From assembly GCA_943331195.2 (NCBI GenBank), contig CALQKQ020000180.1:1-7285 (forward strand): DNA of 7,285 nt, given 5' to 3'. Position numbers and translations under genes: made by a program. The number at the start of each line of letters is the position of its first letter. The stretch's first letter is position 1. The notes beneath the pieces were generated by a model. That model saw only the letters and a program-made list of their open reading frames with translations, was not told where the DNA came from and ran no database searches. This DNA comes from Akkermansia muciniphila (GTDB lineage Bacteria > Verrucomicrobiota > Verrucomicrobiia > Verrucomicrobiales > V1-33). Below are positions 1-5,200 of the stretch, piece after piece.

Positions 1-50
1 GCGTCCCGCTCTGGGTCCGATAACGAATCAGACCGGGACGGTCTGGCTAC
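1..50. repeat. REP-like palindrome doublet, left copy (cut by window edge)
   Basis: This is the reverse complement of the doublet at 1068-1126. It aligns over all 50 visible bases with three mismatches, all in the short spacer between the two palindromes. The complete hairpin pairs 29-35 (CAGACCG) with 39-45 (CGGTCTG) around a GGA loop and ends in CTAC at 47-50, the complement of a GTAG head. The other hairpin (CGTCCCGCTCTGG, 2-14) has lost its outer arm to the window edge. REP elements mobilised by RAYT (TnpA-REP) transposases are known to have a GTAG tetranucleotide at the foot of a GC-rich hairpin and often occur as inverted pairs. No RAYT gene is visible here. Confidence 0.75.
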
Positions 51-289
51 CTTGGGCGGCCGAAGGCTGCGCTGAATGGCTGGGCGAGTTGCGGCGCGGG
101 CAGGCACTTGAGGACGGTGCGGCGGAAAACGGCCTGCCAGCCTTCACTGAGGATGCGCGTCGCGGAGGGATTGAGTTCGGTGTAAATCCAGTGCGCCTCG
201 GAATCGTCGAGGAGCCTGTTTTGCGGGAGGTCGCCAGAGGTGATGTAGTGGCGCATTTTTCGACGCAAGTGATTGATGCCCAACTGCAT
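47..289 (-). pseudogene. Transposase N-terminal remnant, left copy
   Basis: An 80-residue open frame that is homologous to the remnant at 878-1015. Both contain LRRK, ITxxDLPQN, DDxxAxWIY and RILSEG in the same order. This copy continues past RILSEG with WQAVFRR and LPAPQLAQPF and ends at GRPR, where the TAG stop is formed by the first bases of the adjoining REP element. That ending, a hydrophobic stretch followed by FGRP, resembles the start of DUF772/IS1182-like transposases, which usually continue for several hundred residues; I recognise the pattern but am not certain of the family. No catalytic residues are present. The in-frame ATG at 289 lies four codons upstream of the position matching the other copy's ATG, which here is ATC (275-277). 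It is most likely a broken insertion-sequence gene and not functional. Confidence 0.6.
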
Positions 290-341
290 ACGATACCATT
301 AGATTCGCAATAACATTCGTTGACTTTTTAAGGTCACATCT
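51..341. repeat. Left arm of imperfect inverted repeat (decayed insertion sequence)
   Basis: Read on the minus strand, this arm matches 814-1012 on the plus strand. The 72 bases from 335 down to 264 align with 820-891 with no gap, sharing AAAAAGTC, CGAATGTTAT and an identical 15-mer (CTTGCGTCGAAAAAT at 269-255 and 886-900). Similarity then runs on through the coding remnant to RILSEG. It covers the leader and 5' part of one ancestral mobile-element gene present in two inverted copies. The outer boundary near 341 is set by the last shared bases (AGA..TGACC) and is approximate. Confidence 0.6.
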
Positions 342-483
342 AAATAGAAAAATTAGGCATTAAATCTCTATTAACGATTGCTTGGTAAACTGTATTGTTC
401 GCATAATTTGGGGTAATTTGCTTTGTAGCTTTTTCTGAAACCTACCTAAACCTGAAAACTTCAAATGGATAAAAAAATCTGTT

Positions 484-681
484 CTAAAAACTTTGAAATC
501 TATATGTTCTGGTTAGCCAGAGCTCCGGATCAACCATTGGAAAATTCTCATGATATCGCAAGGAGTGTTTATATGTTACATTATAATTTTCATCGACCGC
601 CTCGCTCCCTGTGTCCATTAGCATAAAAAACGAGATACAATAGACAGCAATCAAAACACCGAATACTTTTATCATTTTCAT
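484..681 (-). CDS. Possible small membrane-anchored protein, unknown function
   Basis: I do not recognise this ORF. From the ATG at 681 it gives 65 residues: a short basic start (MKMIK), a hydrophobic segment at about residues 5-22 (VFGVLIAVYCISFFMLM) suited to an uncleaved signal anchor, then a polar tail with several Tyr, Asn and Glu residues. The frame stays open upstream to a TTG at 792, but that extension looks non-coding, with low-complexity basic sequence and a hairpin inside it. The start was chosen because the hydrophobic helix follows directly. An ATG two codons later (675) would serve as well. There is no clear Shine-Dalgarno site and no good promoter. It sits inside the AT-rich core. 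It could equally be a chance ORF, which AT-rich DNA makes less likely but does not exclude at this length. Confidence 0.35.
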   Translation of the reverse strand: MKMIKVFGVLIAVYCISFFMLMDTGSEAVDENYNVTYKHSLRYHENFPMVDPELWLTRTYRFQSF

Positions 682-754
682 TTTTGTTTGATTTACTGGT
701 TTTGGTACATTTAGCGTAAGCCGGATATTTTTTAAGTGCGAATAAATAGCCCCC

Positions 755-769
755 AGGGACCGCCTCCCT
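755..769. repeat. Small hairpin with GTAG-like foot
   Basis: AGGGA (755-759) pairs with TCCCT (765-769) around the loop CCGCC. Overlapping its right edge is CTAC (768-771), the complement of GTAG. The arrangement resembles the REP-like elements at 1-50 and 1068-1126, but the stem is short, the sequence differs and the GTAG overlaps the stem, so it may be a coincidence. Confidence 0.25.
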
Positions 770-813
770 ACCAGTTTCAGGAGCTTTGTCAATTCATCTC
801 ATGATCGCTACAA

Positions 814-1012
814 AGACTTGACCGCAAAAAGTCCCCGAATGTTATGACAGGCTTTAAAAGATGTCACATAGTTGATCATGAACTACTTGCGTCGAAAAAT
901 ACACCACCACATCACCCCTGCCGACCTCCCGCAAAACCTCCTCTTCGACGATTTCGCAGCGCAGTGGATTTACCCCCTCGCTCCCTCGGCGCGGCGCATC
1001 CTCAGCGAAGGC
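814..1012. repeat. Right arm of imperfect inverted repeat (decayed insertion sequence)
   Basis: This is the plus-strand counterpart of 51-341. The untranslated leader (820-891) aligns without gaps to the other copy, and similarity continues through the coding remnant up to the GAAGGCTG at 1007-1014. After that the two copies differ completely: the left one continues the transposase frame, while this one enters about 53 bases of unrelated sequence before the REP doublet. Confidence 0.6.
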
Positions 1013-1015
1013 TGA
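878..1015 (+). pseudogene. Transposase N-terminal remnant, right copy
   Basis: ATG at 878 opens a 45-residue frame ending in TGA at 1013-1015. It begins MNYLRRKIHHHITPADLPQN and ends RILSEG, and it aligns with the minus-strand remnant at 47-289 with one single-codon gap (WIYTEL against WIYPL). The stop arises where the sequence switches from transposase to unrelated DNA, immediately after RILSEG, so it is a rearrangement point and not a simple point mutation. Only the extreme N-terminus of what would be a several-hundred-residue protein remains, with no catalytic part. Downstream, 1008-1067 has an open plus-strand frame reading GADIFGTVTSTLVQA, possibly the tail of another broken gene, which I cannot identify. 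Confidence 0.55.
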
Positions 1016-1067
1016 CGACCATGGCGCTGACATCTTCGGCACCGTCACTTCCACCCTCGTCCAGGCA

Positions 1068-1126
1068 GTAGCCAGACCGTCCCGGTCTGATCCATGATCG
1101 GACCCAGAGCGGGACGCTCTGGCTAC
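1068..1126. repeat. REP-like palindrome doublet, right copy (complete)
   Basis: The element has two inverted units. Unit one is GTAG (1068-1071), then CAGACCG (1073-1079) pairing with CGGTCTG (1083-1089) around loop TCC. Unit two is CCAGAGCG (1104-1111) pairing with CGCTCTGG (1115-1122) around GGA, then CTAC (1123-1126), which is GTAG on the other strand. The units differ by a C-G to G-C swap inside the stem, which leaves pairing intact. The GTAG head on a GC-rich hairpin and the head-to-head pairing fit the REP/BIME pattern. The same doublet occurs inverted at 1-50. Confidence 0.8.
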
Positions 1127-1309
1127 ATCCCCATCCAACATTTGTCAGCGATCACTCAAAGTGCCCCACTTTCGGAGGTAACACCGCACCCATCCCGCAG
1201 CACTAGGAGGCGGCGCCCCGTTGAGGGCACGAACTTCCGCTCCATCAGACGGCCTCCAACCAGCCTCCACCTCAATTTAACGATTTCGGGGATACTTCCC
1301 CCGCCGCCC
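1127..1309. other. Non-coding stretch downstream of the fusion gene
   Basis: No credible gene is seen on either strand. A perfect 6-bp palindrome lies at 1158-1172 (AAAGTG, CCC, CACTTT), with no T-run beside it on either strand. The end next to the fusion gene holds the weak hairpin annotated at 1288-1301. Open frames crossing here are basic or low-complexity and run antisense into glyA sequence, so they are not called. Confidence 0.5.
1288..1301 (-). terminator. Weak hairpin just after the fusion gene stop
   Basis: On the minus strand, beginning about nine bases past the TGA of the fusion gene, GGGGA (1301-1297) pairs with TCCCC (1292-1288) around a four-base loop. The following bases are AT-rich (GAAATCGTTAAATT) but have no continuous T-run, so this is at best a poor intrinsic terminator. 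It could instead protect the 3' end or mean nothing. Confidence 0.3.
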
Positions 1310-3550
1310 TCAGGGCAGCGGAAAGTGCCGGTTGATCTCCGCCGCCCACTGCCGCGTTTCTTCGAGCACCGCGTGATCTCCCAAATGGGACAGCACCCGG
1401 TGAATCGCGTCGGCGATCTGTTCCATCTCCGCTTCCTTCATCCCCCGAGTCGTCACCGCCGGGGTGCCAATCCGAATCCCGCTAGGCCGGAAGGGACTAG
1501 CGGTATCAAAGGGAATGCTATTCTTGTTCACGGTGATGCCCGCCTCGTCGAGGGTCTCCTGCGCTGTCTTGCCGTCGAGGCCCTGCGGCCGCAGATCAAT
1601 CAGCATCACGTGGTTGTCCGTGCCCCCCGAGGAAACCGTATAGCCGTGCTGCACCATGCGCCCCGCTAGGGCCTGCGCATTTTTCACGATCTGCGCCTGG
1701 TATTCCTTATAGCCGGGCTGGAGCGCCTCGTGGAAACACACCGCCTTGGCCGCGATCACATGCATCAAGGGACCGCCCTGCACCCCAGGAAACACCTGGG
1801 CATCAATCTTCTTGGCGTGCTCCGCCTTGCAAAGAATAATCCCCCCGCGCGGCCCCCGCAGGCTCTTGTGCGTGGTGCTCGTGACAAAATCCGCATACGG
1901 CACCGGACTCGGGTGCACCCCCGCCGCCACCAGGCCCGCGATGTGCGCCATGTCCACAAAGAGATAGGCCCCCACGCTCTGCGCAATCTCCGCCATCCGC
2001 GCAAAATCAATCACCCGCGGGTAAGCACTCGCCCCCGCCGTGATCATCTTCGGCCGCAAGGCCAGCGCCGTCTCCGCCAATTGATCGTAGTCAATCCGTC
2101 CATCCTTCTCGCTCACCCCATAGTGCGTCACGCTATAAAACTTGCCCGAAAAATTCGCCGGATGCCCATGCGTCAAGTGCCCGCCATGGGCCAAGTTCAT
2201 CGTGAGAATCTTGTCGCCAGGATCCAGAAAAGCAAAATAAACCGCCGCATTGGCCTGGCTCCCCGAGTGCGGCTGCACGTTGGCGTGCTCCGCCCCAAAC
2301 AACTGCTTGACCCGGTCGATCGCCAACTGCTCCACCACATCCACGTTTTCACAGCCTCCATACCAGCGCTTCCCCGGGTAGCCTTCCGCATACTTATTCG
2401 TCAAACAACTGCCCTGGGCCTCCCGCACCGCCTGACTAGCGAAATTTTCGCTAGCGATCAATTCAATGAAATTCTGCTGACGCACCGCCTCCTTGCTAAT
2501 GCTCGTGGCGATTTCCGGATCCACCCCCGCGATCCCCGGATTCAGCTTGGCCACCCGGTTCTGGTGACGCCCCCCCTCGCACTCCGTGGCCAAGAAAAGC
2601 TCCGCCATGCGCAGCGCCGCCGCCTCGTCCGTGGAACCGGCGAAAACCATCACGTTCGCGTGATTGTGTTTGCGCGTTTGCACCGCCGTGACCTCATCGT
2701 GCAGCAGCGCCGCCATGATTCCCGGATGCCGGTTCGCCGCAATGCTCATCCCCACTCCCGTGGTACACACTAACAGCCCCGCGTCGTAGGCGCCCGCCAA
2801 CACCGCCTGCGCCACCGTCTTGGCATAGTCCGGATAGTCCACGCTATCCCGCTGGTGCGTCCCGATGTCCTCCACCTCATGGCCCTGGGCGCGCAGGCCC
2901 TTCACCAAGGCATCCTTCAACGCCAATCCCCCGTGGTCCGCCCCCGCCATGATCTTCTTGTGGCCAGCGGCCGCAGGGGTGGAGACAACAGAGGCATCGG
3001 CAGGAGCAGGAGACGTCATGGAGTTAGGATCGTTGGAAGGTCGAAGGGGAGAAGAAAGGGGCGAAGCCACCGCCGCAGCGGGCTTCCAGGTTTTTTCAAT
3101 ATAGGCGCGCACCGAAGGCAGCGCCCGCTTCAAAGCATTGAGGGTTTCTTGATAGGCGGCCCGGCCGCCCCCAATCGGGTCCGGGACATCTTCGCCCATC
3201 AAGTCGTCGTCCGGGCAAAATTCACACACCAGATACGTCTTGGCGGCGGCTTCGGGATAGACTGATTCAATATAGGCGCGGTGCCCCTGCGTCATGGCAA
3301 AGATATGCGTCGCCTGATCCACCAAAGCCGGCGTCAGCGGCTGGCTGCGAAACCGACTCAGCTCCGCCTTCTCCCGCTTCAAAAGCTCCAGCGTCTGCGA
3401 ACTCGCGCTCTGCCCCCGGGACGCGCTGGTCCCCGCGCTTTGCACCACGTAATCCCCCAACTCCCCCACCGCCGCGCGGAAAAGGCCTTCCGCCATGGGG
3501 CTGCGGCAGGTGTTGCCAGTGCAGACGAAAAGAATGTGTTTCAAAAGCAA
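1310..3550 (-). CDS. Fusion: LMW arginine/tyrosine phosphatase - ribose-5-P isomerase B - serine hydroxymethyltransferase
   Basis: One 746-residue frame holds three enzymes. Residues 1-155 are a low-molecular-weight phosphatase: P-loop C10-TGNTC-R16, general acid D124 in DPIGG. T14 in the loop matches the Thr that makes B. subtilis YwlE an arginine phosphatase. Residues about 156-197 are a Pro/Ala/Ser linker. Residues 198-336 are RpiB (ribose-5-P to ribulose-5-P): D205-H206, C262 in CTTGVG, H295-N296, GGRHQNRV. Residues 338-746 are full-length SHMT/GlyA (serine + THF to glycine + methylene-THF): E368, NKYAEGYPGKRWYGG, H458, D533/H536, PLP lysine K562 in TTHKSLRGPRGG, R693. All are cytosolic. 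Both possible starts are TTG (3550 and 3544); the second gives MKHILFVCTGNTCRSP, the usual family start. No ATG or GTG and no strong Shine-Dalgarno site is upstream. An in-frame ATG at 3019 could yield RpiB-GlyA alone. It lies 103 bp after the HAD gene. Confidence 0.93.
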   Translation of the reverse strand: MLLKHILFVCTGNTCRSPMAEGLFRAAVGELGDYVVQSAGTSASRGQSASSQTLELLKREKAELSRFRSQPLTPALVDQATHIFAMTQGHRAYIESVYPEAAAKTYLVCEFCPDDDLMGEDVPDPIGGGRAAYQETLNALKRALPSVRAYIEKTWKPAAAVASPLSSPLRPSNDPNSMTSPAPADASVVSTPAAAGHKKIMAGADHGGLALKDALVKGLRAQGHEVEDIGTHQRDSVDYPDYAKTVAQAVLAGAYDAGLLVCTTGVGMSIAANRHPGIMAALLHDEVTAVQTRKHNHANVMVFAGSTDEAAALRMAELFLATECEGGRHQNRVAKLNPGIAGVDPEIATSISKEAVRQQNFIELIASENFASQAVREAQGSCLTNKYAEGYPGKRWYGGCENVDVVEQLAIDRVKQLFGAEHANVQPHSGSQANAAVYFAFLDPGDKILTMNLAHGGHLTHGHPANFSGKFYSVTHYGVSEKDGRIDYDQLAETALALRPKMITAGASAYPRVIDFARMAEIAQSVGAYLFVDMAHIAGLVAAGVHPSPVPYADFVTSTTHKSLRGPRGGIILCKAEHAKKIDAQVFPGVQGGPLMHVIAAKAVCFHEALQPGYKEYQAQIVKNAQALAGRMVQHGYTVSSGGTDNHVMLIDLRPQGLDGKTAQETLDEAGITVNKNSIPFDTASPFRPSGIRIGTPAVTTRGMKEAEMEQIADAIHRVLSHLGDHAVLEETRQWAAEINRHFPLP

Positions 3551-3609
3551 AGTCGGTCGCAGCCGGGTTGATCCAGGCGCCCTCGTCGTCCGGGGGGCTG
3601 CGGAGGCGA

Positions 3610-3638
3610 CAAAAGACGCGGATTGCGCCCAGTGTCAA
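3610..3638 (-). promoter_or_regulatory. Possible promoter before the fusion gene
   Basis: In the 103-bp gap upstream of the fusion gene, the minus strand carries a perfect TTGACA (3638-3633). At 17-18 bases spacing the -10 position reads CTTTTG or TTTTGT, a poor match to TATAAT. If used, it would let the fusion gene be transcribed apart from the HAD gene. The -35 match alone is weak evidence. Confidence 0.22.
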
Positions 3639-3653
3639 GCCAAGCGGGACAGG

Positions 3654-4442
3654 CTAATCGCCGTAAAAAAAGTGGTGCAGCGCCCCGACCATCCCCAGGG
3701 TGGCGTCGTCCGTCGCCAAATAGCCGCCCAGCGAGCCGACGTGCTGCGCCACCTGCGGCACCGCATTCGCCGGGCAGGCCAAGCCGTGCGCCACCTCATG
3801 CCGCAGCATCGAGAGATCATTGTAATTGTCCCCCGCCGCGAAAGTAAATTCCGGACCCACCCCCAGCAGGCGGCCCACCTCCTGCAGGGAACTTCCCTTG
3901 TGGTAGCCCTGGTGTGTAAACCGCAGCCAAATGCTGTTGCGCTGGTAGCCCAACCCCGGCCAGGCCCCCAGTTGGCCATCAATCCATTGGCAAATCCCCG
4001 CCATGATGTCGTCATCCGGCACCACCAATCCCGCCGGCTCCGTCTGGTCCGAAATAAATTTCGCCCCCGGCCAGTGCGTCCCTAAATGCTTTTGCAGCTG
4101 CTTGAAAAACGGAGCGTGCGCCTTGTAAAATTTCTTGTGGTCGTTGGCGCAGCGCGCGTTCCAATCCCCCAAATCCACCCAGCGGCGAAACTCATTCGGG
4201 TGATACACCTCGCACTCCCGCGCAATGATGAAGTTCGGCGTCAGGCGAAACCCGTGCTGCTTCAAGCCATCCAAGGTGTGAAACAGGGTCCGCCCCGTAT
4301 TGATCCCCCAGTACGCCCCCCGCTTGCCCATATGGGTCAACAACTGCTCCAACTGCGCAATTTCATAGGGGTCGCTCGGGTTATCCACGAGGGTCCCATC
4401 GAAGTCAAAACACAAAATGGCTGTAGGCGTGGTGTCCAGCAT
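3654..4442 (-). CDS. HAD-superfamily phosphatase (IIB/Cof or sucrose-phosphatase-like)
   Basis: A 262-residue cytosolic phosphohydrolase. All four HAD motifs are present: motif I DFDGTL with nucleophile D13 and acid D15; motif II NTGR (48-51); motif III lysine K182 in YHKGSS; and motif IV GDNYND (204-209). The C2-type cap lies between motifs II and III (about residues 75-175), which places it in class IIB with Cof-type sugar phosphatases and sucrose-6-phosphate phosphatases. Length is typical. The substrate cannot be read from sequence; sugar phosphates are usual for the class and would fit beside RpiB, but that is inference. The start is ATG at 4442; a GGAGG lies about 17 bases upstream, further than normal, so initiation may be weak. 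It sits 88 bp after the SDR gene and 103 bp before the fusion gene on the same strand, so co-transcription is plausible. Confidence 0.9.
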   Translation of the reverse strand: MLDTTPTAILCFDFDGTLVDNPSDPYEIAQLEQLLTHMGKRGAYWGINTGRTLFHTLDGLKQHGFRLTPNFIIARECEVYHPNEFRRWVDLGDWNARCANDHKKFYKAHAPFFKQLQKHLGTHWPGAKFISDQTEPAGLVVPDDDIMAGICQWIDGQLGAWPGLGYQRNSIWLRFTHQGYHKGSSLQEVGRLLGVGPEFTFAAGDNYNDLSMLRHEVAHGLACPANAVPQVAQHVGSLGGYLATDDATLGMVGALHHFFYGD

Positions 4443-4453
4443 GAAGAAGGCGG

Positions 4454-4468
4454 GCCGGTCCTCCCGGC
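4454..4468. other. Short inverted repeat upstream of the HAD gene
   Basis: GCCGG (4454-4458) pairs with CCGGC (4464-4468) around TCCTC in the SDR-HAD gap. No T-run follows on either strand, so it is not an intrinsic terminator. On the minus strand the loop holds the GAGGA of the only Shine-Dalgarno-like sequence for the HAD gene, so folding could limit its translation. That role is speculative. Confidence 0.25.
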
Positions 4469-4531
4469 AAGGCGCAGCCTGGAATCAAATTCCGGCACTG
4501 ACAAACGAAAAGGCCAAGCCCCTCGCCCCCC

Positions 4532-5200
4532 TCACCCCCAGGATCCCGGGCGACTGTCAATCTGAAAAACCTGCCCCGAGGTGTGCCCCAAACTGTGCAA
4601 AAACACCACAAAGCGCGCCGCCTGCTCCGGCGTGTTGAAGCGCTGCAAATAGTGCTGCCCCCGCACCGCCTCCTCCGCCGCCGCCGCCACCCCCGCCGTA
4701 AACGGCCCCGGCATCCACCCCGGCAACACCGCATTCACCCGAATATCCTCCGGCCCCCCCTCCGCCGCCAGCGATTGCGTCAGCCCCAACAACCCCGCCT
4801 TGGCCGCCCCATACGCGCTCTGCCCCGCCACCCCGTGCCGCGCCGTATACGACCCAATATTCACAATGTGCCCGCCTCCCTGGCGCTGCATCGTCGGCCA
4901 CACCGCCCGCGCGCAGCGCCACGCCCCCTTCAAATTAACGTCCAGCACTTCCCCCCAATCCCCCGCCGCCAGCTTCCCCAACGGCGCATCCCGCCGCAAT
5001 CCCGCATTGTTCACCAGCAAGTCAATGCGCCCCAAACCCGCCACCACCTGCCGAATCGAAGCCTCCTCGCGCACGTCCAGCGCCGCCTTCGCCGGCGCCA
5101 CCACCTCCCATCCCGCCCCACGCAATTCCGCCGCCAGCGCTCGAGCCAACAGCCCCCGCCCTCCCGTGATCAGCGCCACCGGCCGCTCTCCCCGCTTCAT
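4532..5200 (-). CDS. Classical short-chain dehydrogenase/reductase (SDR), FabG-like
   Basis: A 222-residue NAD(P)-dependent oxidoreductase of the classical SDR family. Visible are a Rossmann start VALITGGRGLLA (8-19), LDV (41-43), NNAG (64-67) and the catalytic tetrad N89, S117, Y130, K134 in the usual YxxxK setting, followed by NAVLPGW (156-162). The glycine motif is atypical: it is one residue shorter than FabG's TGGSRGIG and lacks the last glycine. The end reads GQVFQIDSR instead of the common IDGG. The substrate is unknown. The open frame runs back to 5365, but that part is Gly/Ala low-complexity sequence antiparallel to nothing coding and overlaps the upstream gene. The ATG at 5200 is chosen because it overlaps the upstream TGA as ATGA and places the nucleotide-binding strand at the N-terminus. 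There is no clear Shine-Dalgarno site, so translation is probably coupled to the gene before it. Confidence 0.9.
   Translation of the reverse strand: MKRGERPVALITGGRGLLARALAAELRGAGWEVVAPAKAALDVREEASIRQVVAGLGRIDLLVNNAGLRRDAPLGKLAAGDWGEVLDVNLKGAWRCARAVWPTMQRQGGGHIVNIGSYTARHGVAGQSAYGAAKAGLLGLTQSLAAEGGPEDIRVNAVLPGWMPGPFTAGVAAAAEEAVRGQHYLQRFNTPEQAARFVVFLHSLGHTSGQVFQIDSRPGSWG
5197..5200 (-). promoter_or_regulatory. ATGA stop-start overlap (secreted protein to SDR)
   Basis: The ATG of the SDR gene (5200-5198) and the TGA of the upstream gene (5199-5197) share bases. No Shine-Dalgarno motif precedes the ATG, which supports re-initiation by ribosomes finishing the upstream gene. Confidence 0.7.

Larger units (their letters stand above)
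342..813. other. AT-rich core between the two inverted remnants
   Basis: This stretch is visibly richer in A and T than anything to its right, with many runs such as AAAAAAAT and TTTTTT. From 342 to 483 I see no open frame, RNA gene or convincing repeat. From 484 to 681 there is one small minus-strand ORF, annotated separately. From 682 to 813 there is only a hairpin at 755-769 and a TTGACA-like hexamer at 792-787 (minus) with no matching -10 box. The composition contrast suggests foreign or neutrally decaying DNA, but no insertion mechanism can be read from it. Confidence 0.6.

Noticed and set aside
682..792. N-terminal extension of the small core ORF to a TTG at 792
   Set aside because: The extension has no Shine-Dalgarno site, contains a hairpin and would put 37 basic residues in front of a signal-anchor-like helix.
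787..792. TTGACA as a promoter for the small core ORF
   Set aside because: No acceptable -10 hexamer at 16-18 bases spacing; a GC-rich hairpin occupies that position.
844..1071. Plus-strand frame of 75 residues and its minus-strand counterpart at 854-1141
   Set aside because: Both are out of frame with the transposase remnant, whose similarity to the left copy fixes the true frame; they cross the REP doublet or its border.
1158..1172. Perfect 6-bp palindrome as a terminator
   Set aside because: There is no T-run on either strand, it lies over 130 bases past the fusion gene stop, and no gene ends beside it on the plus strand.
1094..1669. Plus-strand frame of 191 residues crossing the REP doublet into glyA
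   Set aside because: It starts inside a repeat, has no recognisable domain and runs antisense to the conserved SHMT C-terminus.
1730..2773. Long plus-strand open frame opposite the SHMT/RpiB part
   Set aside because: Its product is Arg/His/Pro-rich low-complexity sequence, typical of the antisense of a high-GC gene, and the minus strand has unmistakable enzyme motifs over the same span.
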